A stretch of DNA of 64,000 nt from Massilia alkalitolerans DSM 17462 (GCF_000427785.1 NZ_ATYR01000001.1:62149-126148); one strand, 5' to 3'. Positions 54,178 through 63,738 are shown, counted from the first letter of the stretch. Program-made: numbers and translations. Notes: a model not told the origin generated them from the letters alone.

Positions 54178-56483
54178 TGCGCGTCGCGGCGGCACTGCTC
54201 CTGGCGGCGGCGGGCGCCGCCGGCGCCCAGACGGTCGGCAAGGTGACCGACCCGGTCGAATGGGTCAACCCCTTGATGGGCACCCTGAGCAAGCCGGAGC
54301 TCTCGAACGGAAACACCTACCCGGCGATCGCGGTCCCCTGGGGCATGAACTTCTGGACCCCGCAGACCGGCAAGATGGGCAATGGCTGGGCCTATACCTA
54401 CGACGCCGACAAGATCCGCGGCTTCAAGCAGACCCACCAGCCCTCGCCCTGGATGAACGACTACGGCCAGTTCGCCATCATGCCGGTGACCGGCTCCAAG
54501 CGCTTCAACCAGGATGCCCGCGCCAGCTGGTTCTCGCACAAGGCGGAGGTCGCGAAGCCCTACTACTACAGCGTCTACCTGGCCGACGCCGACGTCACCA
54601 CCGAGATCACCCCGACCGAACGCGCCGCCCAGTTCCGCTTCACCTTCCCCGCGTCCAGCGCCAGCTACGTGGTGGTCGACGCCTTCGAGAAGGGCTCCTG
54701 GGTCAAGATCCTGCCGGAGCAGCGCCGCGTGATCGGCTACAGCACCCTGCACCGGCGCGGCCCGCTGCCGAAGAACTTCCGCAACTACTTCGTGATCGAG
54801 TTCGACCAGGCTTTCACCAGCACCGATACCTGGCAGGGCGAGAAGCTCGAGGAAGGCAAGCTGGAAAACGAGGGCCTGCACAGCGGCGCCCTGCTCGGCT
54901 TCGCCACCACCAAGGGCCAGCAGATCCACATGCGGGTCGCGTCCTCCTTCATCAGTGTCGAACAGGCCGAACTGAATTTGCGGCGCGAACTCGGCAAGGA
55001 CGACTTCGACACCACGCGAGCCAGGGCCAAGGCGCGCTGGAACGAGGTGCTGGGCAGGCTGTCGGTGGAAGGCGGCACGGTCGACCAGACCCGCACCTTC
55101 TATTCGAGCCTGTACCGCACCGTGCTGTTCCCGAACAAGATGTACGAGCTCGACGCCGGTGGCAAGCCGGTGCACTGGAGCCCCTACAACGGCGAGGTGC
55201 TGCCCGGCCGCCTGTTCGCCGGCACCGGCTTCTGGGACACCTTCCGCGCCCTCTACCCTTTCCTGAACCTGGTCTACCCGTCGATCAACCGCGAGATGCA
55301 GGAGGGCCTGGCCAACGCCTTCAAGGAAGGCGGCTGGCTTCCCGAGTGGTCCAGCCCGGGCTATGCCGACATCATGATCGGCAATAACTCGGCCTCGGTG
55401 GTGGCCGACGCGTACATCAAGGGGGTACGCGGCCAGGACATCGAGACCCTGTGGCAAGCACTGGAGCACGGCGCCAACAACGAAGGGCCGATGTCGGCGG
55501 TGGGACGCAAGGGCGTCAAGTATTACAACGAACTGGGTTACGTGCCCTACGACGTCGGCATCAACGAGAACGCCGCCCGCACGCTCGAATACGCCTACGA
55601 CGACTTCACCATCTACCGGCTCGGCAAGGCGCTGGGCAAGCCGGCTTCCGAGATCGACGTCTACGCCCGGCGCAGCATGAACTACAAGAAGCTGTTCGAC
55701 CCCGAATCCGGCCTGATGCGGGGGAAGAACCTGGATGGCAGCTTCCAGTCGCCCTTCAACCCGTTCAAGTGGGGCGACGCCTTCACCGAGGGGAACAGCT
55801 GGCACTATTCCTGGTCCGTGTTCCACGACGTCGACGGCCTGATCCGGCTGATGGGCGGGCGCCGCGCCTTCGTCGACAAGCTCGACACCGTGTTCACGCT
55901 GCCGCCGATCTTTGATGAGAGCTACTACAAGGCGGTGATCCACGAGATCCGCGAAATGCAGATCGCGAACATGGGCCAGTACGCCCACGGCAACCAGCCG
56001 ATCCAGCACATGATCTACCTGTACAACCATGCCGGCGCGCCGTGGAAAGCCCAGCACTGGATCCGCGAGACCATGGACCGCATGTATGCGCCCACACCCG
56101 ACGGTTACTGCGGCGACGAGGACAATGGCCAGACCTCGGCCTGGTACGTGTTCTCGGCGCTCGGTTTCTACCCGGTGACCCCTGGCGTGAACCAGTACGT
56201 GCTCGGCACGCCGCTGTTCCCGGAGGCGACGGTGAAACTGGAGAACGGCCGGACCCTGGCGGTGCGCGCGCGTGGCGACGGCCGCTACGTCGACGCGCTG
56301 CGCGTCAACGGCAAGCCGGTCAGCCGCAGCTGGCTCGGCCATGCCGAACTGACGCAAGGCGCAAGGCTCGACTTCAGCATGGCGAGCCGGCCGAACACCA
56401 GGCGCGGCACCCGCGAACAGGATGCGCCCTATTCGTTCTCGCGCGATCCGGCCCGCCCGGCCGTGCTGCGGGAGGAAGACTAG
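54174..56483 (+). CDS. GH92 glycosidase with Gln at the catalytic-acid position
   Basis: 769 residues. Signal peptide ~1-19 (VAAALLLAAAGAAGA). GH92 fold: WVNPLMGTLSKPELSNGNTYP at the N terminus, GTGFWDTFRALYPF, and GDEDNGQTSAWYVFSALGF near the end. Where the family has HGNEP, this protein has HGNQP, so the acid Glu is Gln 608 (codon CAG). I recall the same change in mannose-1-phospho-6-mannose hydrolases, where the phosphate leaving group needs little acid help. ATG 54174 overlaps the stop of the previous gene (ATGA). Confidence 0.9.
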   Translation: MMRVAAALLLAAAGAAGAQTVGKVTDPVEWVNPLMGTLSKPELSNGNTYPAIAVPWGMNFWTPQTGKMGNGWAYTYDADKIRGFKQTHQPSPWMNDYGQFAIMPVTGSKRFNQDARASWFSHKAEVAKPYYYSVYLADADVTTEITPTERAAQFRFTFPASSASYVVVDAFEKGSWVKILPEQRRVIGYSTLHRRGPLPKNFRNYFVIEFDQAFTSTDTWQGEKLEEGKLENEGLHSGALLGFATTKGQQIHMRVASSFISVEQAELNLRRELGKDDFDTTRARAKARWNEVLGRLSVEGGTVDQTRTFYSSLYRTVLFPNKMYELDAGGKPVHWSPYNGEVLPGRLFAGTGFWDTFRALYPFLNLVYPSINREMQEGLANAFKEGGWLPEWSSPGYADIMIGNNSASVVADAYIKGVRGQDIETLWQALEHGANNEGPMSAVGRKGVKYYNELGYVPYDVGINENAARTLEYAYDDFTIYRLGKALGKPASEIDVYARRSMNYKKLFDPESGLMRGKNLDGSFQSPFNPFKWGDAFTEGNSWHYSWSVFHDVDGLIRLMGGRRAFVDKLDTVFTLPPIFDESYYKAVIHEIREMQIANMGQYAHGNQPIQHMIYLYNHAGAPWKAQHWIRETMDRMYAPTPDGYCGDEDNGQTSAWYVFSALGFYPVTPGVNQYVLGTPLFPEATVKLENGRTLAVRARGDGRYVDALRVNGKPVSRSWLGHAELTQGARLDFSMASRPNTRRGTREQDAPYSFSRDPARPAVLREED

Positions 56484-56487
56484 CACC

Positions 56488-57471
56488 ATGCCGGCCACCA
56501 TCCGCGACATCGCGAAGGCGACGAACTACTCGATCGGCACCGTCTCGCGCGCCCTGAAGAACCAGGACGGCCTGACGGAAAAGACGCGCGCCCGCATCCG
56601 CGCCGTGGCGCGCGAGCTGGGCTACGACTTCGGCAAGCTGCGCCAGGGGGAACTGCGCCGCATCGCCTTCCTGCTGCACCGCCAGCACGACACCCAGACC
56701 AGCAGTCCCTTCTACCTGCCGGTGCTGCACGGCGCCGAGGAAGCCTGCCGCCGGCGCGGCATCGCCCTCTCCTTCGTGGTGGTCGGCCCGGCCGAACCGG
56801 TGCTGGAACTGGTGCGGGTGCAGCAGCCGGACGCCCTGTTGTGCGCCGGCTTCTTCGAGGCCGAACTGCTCGACGCCCTGCGCGAGACCGGCAAGCCGCT
56901 GGTGCTGCTCGACATGCGCCTGCCCGGCTACCGCAGTGTCAACCCGGACCACCAGCTGGGCGGCTACCTGGCCACGCGCCACCTGCTGTCCCTCGGGCGC
57001 AGGCGCATCGCCATGCTGTGCGGCTCGCTGGCCCACCACAGCATCCACGAGCGCAGCCGCGGCTTTCGCAAGGCCTTGTTCGAGGCGCGCATGCTGGCCG
57101 ATCCGGAGCTGGAGGTGCAGCTGCCGCGCGTCGGCGGCCCAAGCGACAATGTGCGGCGCGCGATGGATGCGCTGCTGGCCCTGCCCAAGCGCCCCGACGC
57201 CCTGTTCTGCTACAACGACAGCACCGCGCTGGCGGCGATGCAACACTGCCTCGAGCGCGGCCTGAAGATCCCGCACGACCTGGCGATCGTCGGCTTCGAC
57301 GACATCCAGGCGGCGGCGGGCGCCGTTCCGCCGATCAGCAGCATCGCCATCGACAAGGAAGCGCTCGGTGCGCTGGGCGTCGAGCTGCTGCTGGAAAAAC
57401 ACCCTGCGCCCGACGCCGACCGGACCCTTCCGGTCCAGCTGGTCGTGCGCGAGAGCAGTGACGACAACTAG
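56488..57471 (+). CDS. LacI-family transcriptional regulator of the mannoside cluster
   Basis: 327 residues. N-terminal LacI HTH (TIRDIAKATNYSIGTVSRAL) with hinge, then a periplasmic-binding-protein-like sugar domain (RIAFLLHRQHDTQTSSPFY, GRRRIAMLCGSLAHHS, RPDALFCYNDSTALA, HDLAIVGFDDIQAA). GGAGGAAG precedes the ATG. Between the GH92 genes and the isomerase gene on the same strand. Probably represses the cluster until a mannoside is bound. Confidence 0.9.
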   Translation: MPATIRDIAKATNYSIGTVSRALKNQDGLTEKTRARIRAVARELGYDFGKLRQGELRRIAFLLHRQHDTQTSSPFYLPVLHGAEEACRRRGIALSFVVVGPAEPVLELVRVQQPDALLCAGFFEAELLDALRETGKPLVLLDMRLPGYRSVNPDHQLGGYLATRHLLSLGRRRIAMLCGSLAHHSIHERSRGFRKALFEARMLADPELEVQLPRVGGPSDNVRRAMDALLALPKRPDALFCYNDSTALAAMQHCLERGLKIPHDLAIVGFDDIQAAAGAVPPISSIAIDKEALGALGVELLLEKHPAPDADRTLPVQLVVRESSDDN

Positions 57472-57488
57472 GAAAAACCGAGGACTTC

Positions 57489-58724
57489 ATGGAGCAACTG
57501 CCCGACTTCTTCTCGCCCGCCGTGCTCGAACGGCACGTCGCCCACACGATGTCGTTCTACTACCCGCGCTGCGTCGACCCGAGCGGCGGCTTCTACCACT
57601 ACTTCCGCGACGACGGCAGCATCTACGACCGCCGTTCGCGCCACCTGGTGTCGAGCACCCGCTTCGTGTTCGTGTTCGCACAGGCCTGGCGCCAGTTCCA
57701 GGACCCGGACTACCGGCAGATGGTGCGCCACGGCGTCGACTTCCTGCGCCGCGTACACCGCAATCCGGATACCGGCGGCTATGCCTGGCAGCTGGAATGG
57801 GAGAACGGCAGCGCGCGCGTGCTGGACGCCGACAACCACTGCTACGGCCTGGCCTTCGTGCTGCTGGCCTATTCGCACGCCCTGATGGCAGGCATCGAAG
57901 AGGCGCGCGGCTGGATCCTTGACACCTTCGCGCTGATGGAGGAGCGCTTCTGGGAGGAAGAACACGGCCTGTACGCCGACCAGGCCAGCGCCGACTGGGC
58001 GCTCCGCGATCCCTACCGCGGCCAGAACGCCAACATGCATGCCTGCGAAGCGCTGCTGGCGGCCTTCCGCGCCACCGATCACCTGCCCTACCTGCACCGC
58101 GCCGAGCTCCTGGCCCGCAACATCACCCAACGCCAGGCCGGACGCGCGGGTGGCATGGTCTGGGAACACTACACGCGCGACTGGCAGCCGGACTGGGAGT
58201 TCAACCTGCACGACAAGGCCAACCTGTTCCGGCCCTGGGGCTACCAGCCCGGCCACTTCACCGAGTGGAGCAAGCTGCTGCTGCAGCTCGAGGCCCATGG
58301 CGCCCGGCTGGCGGGCGGGCGCGACTGGCTGCTGCCCGCCGCCCAGGATCTGTACGCCAAGGCGCTTCACTATGCCTGGGACAACAGGCACGGCGGCCTG
58401 CACTACGGTTTCGCACCGGATGGCAGCGTCTGCGACGCCGACAAGTATTTCTGGGTGCAGGCCGAAACCCTGGCCGCGGCGGCGCTGCTGGGCGCGCGCA
58501 CCGGCGCGGAACGCTACTGGGTGGATTACGAGCGCCTGTGGCGCTACTGCTGGGCGCACTTCGTCGACCACGAGCACGGCGCCTGGTACCGCATCCTCAC
58601 GGCCGACAACCGCAGATACTCCGACGAAAAAAGCCCGGCCGGCAAGGTCGACTACCACACCATGGGCGCCTGCTACGACATCCTGCCGGCGCTGGCGCAA
58701 CGCAGGCCGCCGGTATCAGCCTAG
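57489..58724 (+). CDS. AGE-family sugar epimerase/isomerase, mannose isomerase-like
   Basis: 411 residues, alpha6/alpha6 barrel. Likely catalytic histidines are in NANMHACEALL, QPGHFTEWSKLLL and VDYHTMGACYDI, as in YihS-type aldose-ketose isomerases and N-acylglucosamine epimerases. In this context mannose to fructose (or mannose 2-epimerisation) is the best guess. Cytosolic. No sugar transporter or kinase is beside it. Confidence 0.88.
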   Translation: MEQLPDFFSPAVLERHVAHTMSFYYPRCVDPSGGFYHYFRDDGSIYDRRSRHLVSSTRFVFVFAQAWRQFQDPDYRQMVRHGVDFLRRVHRNPDTGGYAWQLEWENGSARVLDADNHCYGLAFVLLAYSHALMAGIEEARGWILDTFALMEERFWEEEHGLYADQASADWALRDPYRGQNANMHACEALLAAFRATDHLPYLHRAELLARNITQRQAGRAGGMVWEHYTRDWQPDWEFNLHDKANLFRPWGYQPGHFTEWSKLLLQLEAHGARLAGGRDWLLPAAQDLYAKALHYAWDNRHGGLHYGFAPDGSVCDADKYFWVQAETLAAAALLGARTGAERYWVDYERLWRYCWAHFVDHEHGAWYRILTADNRRYSDEKSPAGKVDYHTMGACYDILPALAQRRPPVSA

Positions 58725-58803
58725 ACAGTTCCGAGCGGAATCAAGCGCTTGCCGGCACCACATTGCGCTAGGATGGCCAGCCACCACAGCAAAGGAGACG
58801 AAC

Positions 58804-59142
58804 ATGGGCGAAATGGCTAACGTACAGTCGTGCATCCAGGCCTGCGAGGAAGCGATGCGGGCCTGCCAGGTATGCGCCGCGGCCGACATCCGCGAAGGCG
58901 AGAACAATTGTGCGCTGATCAACCTCGACTGCGCCGACATCTGCGCAGCCACCCTGAACGTGCTGTCGCGCGGCTCGCCCCATCATGGCGACTTCTGCGC
59001 GCTGTGCGCCCACATCTGCCGTGCCTGCGCGGCGGAGTGCGCCAAGCACGCATCCATGCACCAGCACTGCGCCGACTGCCAGGCCGCATGCGAGCGCTGC
59101 GCCGCCGAGTGCGACAAGCACGCGCGCGAACGCCACATCTGA
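58804..59142 (+). CDS. Cys-rich four-helix copper-storage-like protein (DUF326)
   Basis: 112 residues with 17 cysteines, spaced CxxxC or CxxC on helices (SCIQACEEAMRACQVC; CALCAHICRACAAEC; CADCQAACERCAAEC). This matches the Csp/DUF326 four-helix bundles, which store many Cu(I) ions. No signal peptide, so cytosolic (Csp3-like). AAGGAGACGAAC precedes the ATG. Confidence 0.88.
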   Translation: MGEMANVQSCIQACEEAMRACQVCAAADIREGENNCALINLDCADICAATLNVLSRGSPHHGDFCALCAHICRACAAECAKHASMHQHCADCQAACERCAAECDKHARERHI

Positions 59143-59171
59143 GCTTCGGCAGTTCCCCCGCTGCCATCCCC

Positions 59172-59195
59172 TGCCCGCCCTCCCGCGGGCGGGCA
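59172..59195 (+). terminator. Hairpin downstream of the copper-storage gene
   Basis: TGCCCGCCC-TCCCGC-GGGCGGGCA: perfect 9-bp stem and 6-base loop, 30 bp after the stop. No T-tract follows, so it may act as a Rho-assisted terminator or a 3' stabiliser. Confidence 0.45.
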
Positions 59196-59223
59196 TCCCC
59201 CAGTGTCGTATGTACGCGTCATT

Positions 59224-59251
59224 TAACGCATTCTTAACGCCCCAGTAACGC
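59224..59251 (+). promoter_or_regulatory. Three TAACGC direct repeats with an 11-bp period
   Basis: TAACGC at 59224, 59235 and 59246; the first two are TTAACGC. Period 11 bp suits two or three subunits of an OmpR-type response regulator (PmrA/QseB-like boxes are TTAA-type repeats with this period). TATGAT at 59282-59287 is a possible -10, which puts the repeats just upstream of the -35. The regulated gene would be the LtaS-like one at 59397. Confidence 0.5.
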
Positions 59252-59396
59252 CGGACTGAGCCGTTGCCACGTAGCATCGACTATGATCTGAGCATACATA
59301 TACATACAAGGTCGCGCTGCCCACCAGGCGGCGCACCACGGGGGCATCGCCTGGCGATGTGTGTTCCACGTCAACCAGGCGTCGTAACGCGTTTTC

Positions 59397-61394
59397 ATGT
59401 TTCCAAAAGCATCCAGCAGTACCTCCCAGGACAAGACCCCCTCGGCGCGCCTGGCCCGAATCACTCGCTGGGCCGGTCCCTATGCCAGCCTGCTGCAGAT
59501 GCTGCTGCTGGGACTGCTCATCCTGACCCTGTCGCGCGTCGCCCTGGCCGCCTGGCAGTGGGAACGGGTGGAGGCGACCGGCATCTCGGCCGTGCTGTTC
59601 CTGCAGGGTGTCCGCGCCGACCTTATCCTGCTCGGCTATTTCCTGGCGATCCCCTTGCTGCTGGCGCCCCTGTTCGCGCACCGCTTCTCGGCCCGCCTGT
59701 GGCGCACGGCCACGGTAGCCTGGGCCACCTACGCCCTGGTCTTCATCGTCTTCATGGAACTGTCCTCGCCGCAGTTCATCATGCAGTACGACGTCCGCCC
59801 GAACCGCCTGTTCATCGAATACCTGGCCTATCCGCACGAAGTGTTCGCTACCTTGTGGAACGGCTTTCGCACCGCCCTGCTGCTGGGCGCAGGACTGACC
59901 GTGGTGCTGGCCGTGCTCCTGTACCGGCTGCTGCAGCGCGCGTCGAAGGGCATGAACATGTGGCCCTCGCGCAAGCTGCTGCTGCTCTGGCCCGTGCTGT
60001 GCATTGCGGTCTTCATGCAGGTGCGCTCGACCACCGGGCACCGCCCGGCCAATCCCGCCCTGTTCGCCCTTACCGGCGACTCGATGGTCAATTCCCTGAT
60101 CATCAACTCGGCCTGGTCGGTGTTCGACGCCATCGGCTCGATGCGCAAGGAGTCGGTATCCTCGGAAATCTACGGCGACATGCCGCGCGCCAGGGTGCTC
60201 GAGCAGGTGCGCGCGGCGCCCTGGCTGGCGGGGGCGCGTTTCGACAACCCGCAGCTGCCCACCCTGCACCACCAGCCGGCCGCCGTCCAGCGCGAGCGCC
60301 CGCTGAACCTGGTCATCGTGCTGGAAGAAAGCCTGGGCGCCACCTTCGTGCAGTCGCTCGGCGGCCTGCCGGTGACGCCGGAGCTGGAAAAGCTCAAGCA
60401 CGAAGGCTGGTGGTTCGAGCAGTTGTACGCCACCGGCACCCGCTCGGTGCGCGGCATCGAAGCGGTGGTGGCCGGCTACGCGCCGACGCCGGCGCGCAGC
60501 GTGGTCAAGCTCTCGCTGGCCCAGCAGAACTTCTACACGCTGGCAGCGGGCCTCGGCCAGCAGGGCTACCACACCGAATTCGTCTACGGCGGCGAAGCGC
60601 ACTTCGACAATATGCGCAGCTTCTTCACCGGCAACGGCTTCCAGAAGATCGTCGACATCAGCCAGATGCGCCCGTCCTTCGTAGGCAGCTGGGGCGCCTC
60701 CGACGAAGACCTGTTCGACAAGTCGCTGGAGCGCTTGAAAAGCCTGCATGCCGCGAAAAAACCCTTCTTCAGCCTGATCTTCACCTCGTCCAACCACGAG
60801 CCCTTCGAATTCCCGGACGGGAAGATCGCGCTGCACGAACCTACCAGGCAGACGGTCAACAATGCGGTGAAATACGCCGACCACGCCCTCGGCAAGTTCA
60901 TCCGCGAAGCGAAGAAGCAGGACTACTGGAAGGACACCGTATTCCTGATCGTGGCCGACCACGACAACCGGGTCTACGGCAATGCCCTGGTGCCGATCAA
61001 GAAGTTCCACATCCCGGGACTGATCCTCGGCGCCGACATCCAGCCGAAGCGGATCGCCACCATCGCCAGCCAGGTCGACCTGGCACCGACCCTGCTGTCG
61101 CTGCTGGGCGTGTCGAGCACCCACCCGATGATCGGCCGCGACTTCGTACGCGACAGCAGCTCGCCGGGACGCGCCCTGATCCAGTTCAACAACCTGTTCA
61201 CCTGGCTGGAAGGCTCCTCGGCCACCATCCTACGCCCCGGCAACACGCCCCTGCTGGGCCGCTACGATGCCGCCACCGGCGTGCTCGATCCCTACGCGGG
61301 CAAGCCGACCCAGGCCCAGGTCGACCAGGCGATGGCGCACGTGATGCTGCCGTCCCTCCTCTACCGCGAGCAGCGCTACCGGCCTGCTCCTTAG
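59397..61394 (+). CDS. LtaS/MdoB-like membrane sulfatase-fold phosphotransferase
   Basis: 665 residues. Five N-terminal helices (~30-220) and a C-terminal sulfatase-like domain (~300-650). LNLVIVLEESLGATF, the likely nucleophile Thr in ATGTRSVRGIE and FLIVADHDNR are the motif set of lipoteichoic-acid synthases and MdoB phosphoglycerol transferases. In a Gram-negative cell this fits modification of periplasmic glucans or lipids, not teichoic acid. No eptA-like signature was seen to separate it from phosphoethanolamine transferases. Confidence 0.87.
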   Translation: MFPKASSSTSQDKTPSARLARITRWAGPYASLLQMLLLGLLILTLSRVALAAWQWERVEATGISAVLFLQGVRADLILLGYFLAIPLLLAPLFAHRFSARLWRTATVAWATYALVFIVFMELSSPQFIMQYDVRPNRLFIEYLAYPHEVFATLWNGFRTALLLGAGLTVVLAVLLYRLLQRASKGMNMWPSRKLLLLWPVLCIAVFMQVRSTTGHRPANPALFALTGDSMVNSLIINSAWSVFDAIGSMRKESVSSEIYGDMPRARVLEQVRAAPWLAGARFDNPQLPTLHHQPAAVQRERPLNLVIVLEESLGATFVQSLGGLPVTPELEKLKHEGWWFEQLYATGTRSVRGIEAVVAGYAPTPARSVVKLSLAQQNFYTLAAGLGQQGYHTEFVYGGEAHFDNMRSFFTGNGFQKIVDISQMRPSFVGSWGASDEDLFDKSLERLKSLHAAKKPFFSLIFTSSNHEPFEFPDGKIALHEPTRQTVNNAVKYADHALGKFIREAKKQDYWKDTVFLIVADHDNRVYGNALVPIKKFHIPGLILGADIQPKRIATIASQVDLAPTLLSLLGVSSTHPMIGRDFVRDSSSPGRALIQFNNLFTWLEGSSATILRPGNTPLLGRYDAATGVLDPYAGKPTQAQVDQAMAHVMLPSLLYREQRYRPAP

Positions 61395-61611
61395 CCATAC
61401 ATATCCGGAAACAAAACCGCAACAAAGTCGCCATCCTGCGGCTGATTCTTCGGCTTGGGTTCCTGCTAATATTGGTCGTCCCGCTGGCCTTGCTGTCCGG
61501 CCGCGGGCGCACCATGCAGCGCTCTTCCAACCGGGGATAAGAAGATGGATGCCAGAACGCCAGCCGTGATTGCCTGCACAGCCTTGCCCGCCAGCGCCCG
61601 TGGACGCTGAG

Positions 61612-63738
61612 ATGCGGCGTCCAGGCTTCCTGCGCTCGTTCCCGGCCTTCCTGCTGGCCCTGGTGCTCGCCTTCCATGCGGGCTGGGGACAAGCCGCCGC
61701 ATCAAGCGAGACCGGCCATGCGCGCGTCAGCCTGCTGGTGCACGCACCAGGCGGCATCGCGCCGGGGCTTGAGGTCTGGCTGGGCCTGCGCATCGAGCAC
61801 CAGCCGCGCTGGCATACCTACTGGCTCAACCCGGGCGACTCGGGCCTGCCCACGACCACGGCCTGGACCCTGCCGCCCGGATTCGCGGCCGGCGACATCG
61901 CCTGGCCGACACCGAAGCAGCTGCCGCTCGGTCCCCTGATGAACTACGGCTACGACGGCGACCTGCTGCTGCCGGTGCGTCTGACGGTGCCGCCCGGCTA
62001 CGCGGGCGGCCCGGTTCCGGTGAAGCTGCGCGCCGACTTCCTCATCTGCGAAGAGGTATGCATCCCCGAATTCGCGGAACTGGACACCGTACTCGCGCCC
62101 GGCCCCGTGTCCACCCATGCCGCGCTGTTCCAGCGCGCCTTCGACAGCGCGCCGCGCGAGCTACCCGGCTTGAAAACCACCGCCAGGATTGAAAACAATG
62201 CGCTGGTGATCGAGACCCAGGGCCTGCCGCCCGCCTACCGTGGCCAGTCCTTGCAGCTGTTCCCCGCCAACGGCGGCGTGATCGACCACCCGGCGCCGCT
62301 GGCGCAGGAGTGGAAGGACGGGCAGCTGGTGCTGCGCGCGCCATTGTCAAACCAGCGCAGCGACAGCCCGGCATCCATGGACGCCGTGATCACCGCGGGC
62401 CACCAGGCGCCCGGCATCCCCATCAGCTTCGCGATCGCGGGACTCTGGCCGACACCGGGTGGGGCTGCGGCGGCCCCGGCGCCGGCGGCTCCACCGGCAT
62501 CCGTGCCGGTCGACAGCGGCGCCGAGCGTCCCTGGCTGGTGGTGCTGGCATTCGCCTTCCTTGGGGGCGCCCTCCTGAACCTGATGCCCTGCGTGTTCCC
62601 GGTGCTGTCGCTGAAGGTGCTCGGTTTCGCCCAGCATGGCGGCGAGCGCAAGCGCATCGTGGCGGGCGGCTTCGCCTATACCCTGGGTGTCGTCGCTTCC
62701 TTCCTGCTGCTGGCTGCGCTGCTGCTGGTCTTGCGCGCCAGCGGCGAGGGCCTGGGCTGGGGCTTCCAGCTGCAGTCGCCGCCCTTCGTGGCGGCGCTGG
62801 CCATCCTGTTCACGCTGATCGGCTTCAACCTGGCCGGCCTGTTCGAGTTCAGCCGCATGCTCCCCGGCCGCATCCTGAATGCGCGCGCGCGCAACCCGGT
62901 GCTGGACGACTTCCTCACCGGCGTGCTGGCGGTGGCCGTGGCTTCGCCCTGCACCGCGCCCTTCATGGGGGCTGCCCTGGGCGCCGCCCTGTCCCAGCCC
63001 GCGCCGCAGGCCCTGTCGGTGTTCGCCGCGCTGGGCGCCGGCATGGCAGCGCCCTATCTCGCCGCCAGCCTGTTCCCCGGCCTGGCCCGCATGCTGCCGC
63101 GTCCGGGTCCGTGGATGCTGCGCTTCAAGACCTTCATGGCCTTCCCGATGTTCGCCACCGTGGTGTGGCTGCTGTGGGTGCTCGGGCAGCAGGCCGGCGT
63201 CGACGCGGTCGCGGCCATCCTCGGCCTGATCGTGGCCGCCGCCTTTGGCGTGTGGGTGCTGGGCATCCCGGCGCGCAGCCATGCCGGGCGCTTGGCCGGC
63301 ATCGGCGCCGCCGCCCTGGCTTTCCTGGGAGCGGCTGCCTGGGCCTGGCCGGCGTTCCAGCATGGCCAGGCGAATGCGGCCACGGCCGAAGCCTCCGCCG
63401 GCTGGCAGGCCTGGTCGCCGCAGGCGGTGGCCCAGGCGCGCGAGCAGGGCCGGCCGGTGTTCGTCGACTTCACCGCGGCATGGTGCGTGACCTGCCAGTA
63501 CAACAAGCGCACCACCCTCGCCGACCCGGGACTGATGCGGGACTTCCAGGCCAGGGAGGTGCTGCTGCTGCGCGCCGACTGGACCCGGCGCGACGAAACG
63601 ATCACGCAGGCACTGAAGGAACTCGGACGCAGCGGCGTGCCGGTGTACGCGCTCTACCGCAAGGGCGCGCCGCAGCCGACGCTGTTGTCGGAACTGCCGA
63701 GCGTGGAGGAAGTCAGGCAGGCCCTGGCCGCGCCGTAA
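61612..63738 (+). CDS. DsbD/ScsB-type thiol-disulfide reductase
   Basis: 708 residues. Signal peptide ~1-28. N-terminal DsbD-alpha-like beta domain with DFLICEEVCIPEF (two Cys); a transmembrane domain of about eight helices with LMPCVFP and ASPCTAP, each with one conserved Cys; C-terminal thioredoxin domain with AWCVTC. Carries electrons from cytosolic thioredoxin to the periplasm. The redoxin gene 46 bp downstream is a likely partner. ATG 61612; the signal peptide supports it. Confidence 0.92.
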   Translation: MRRPGFLRSFPAFLLALVLAFHAGWGQAAASSETGHARVSLLVHAPGGIAPGLEVWLGLRIEHQPRWHTYWLNPGDSGLPTTTAWTLPPGFAAGDIAWPTPKQLPLGPLMNYGYDGDLLLPVRLTVPPGYAGGPVPVKLRADFLICEEVCIPEFAELDTVLAPGPVSTHAALFQRAFDSAPRELPGLKTTARIENNALVIETQGLPPAYRGQSLQLFPANGGVIDHPAPLAQEWKDGQLVLRAPLSNQRSDSPASMDAVITAGHQAPGIPISFAIAGLWPTPGGAAAAPAPAAPPASVPVDSGAERPWLVVLAFAFLGGALLNLMPCVFPVLSLKVLGFAQHGGERKRIVAGGFAYTLGVVASFLLLAALLLVLRASGEGLGWGFQLQSPPFVAALAILFTLIGFNLAGLFEFSRMLPGRILNARARNPVLDDFLTGVLAVAVASPCTAPFMGAALGAALSQPAPQALSVFAALGAGMAAPYLAASLFPGLARMLPRPGPWMLRFKTFMAFPMFATVVWLLWVLGQQAGVDAVAAILGLIVAAAFGVWVLGIPARSHAGRLAGIGAAALAFLGAAAWAWPAFQHGQANAATAEASAGWQAWSPQAVAQAREQGRPVFVDFTAAWCVTCQYNKRTTLADPGLMRDFQAREVLLLRADWTRRDETITQALKELGRSGVPVYALYRKGAPQPTLLSELPSVEEVRQALAAP

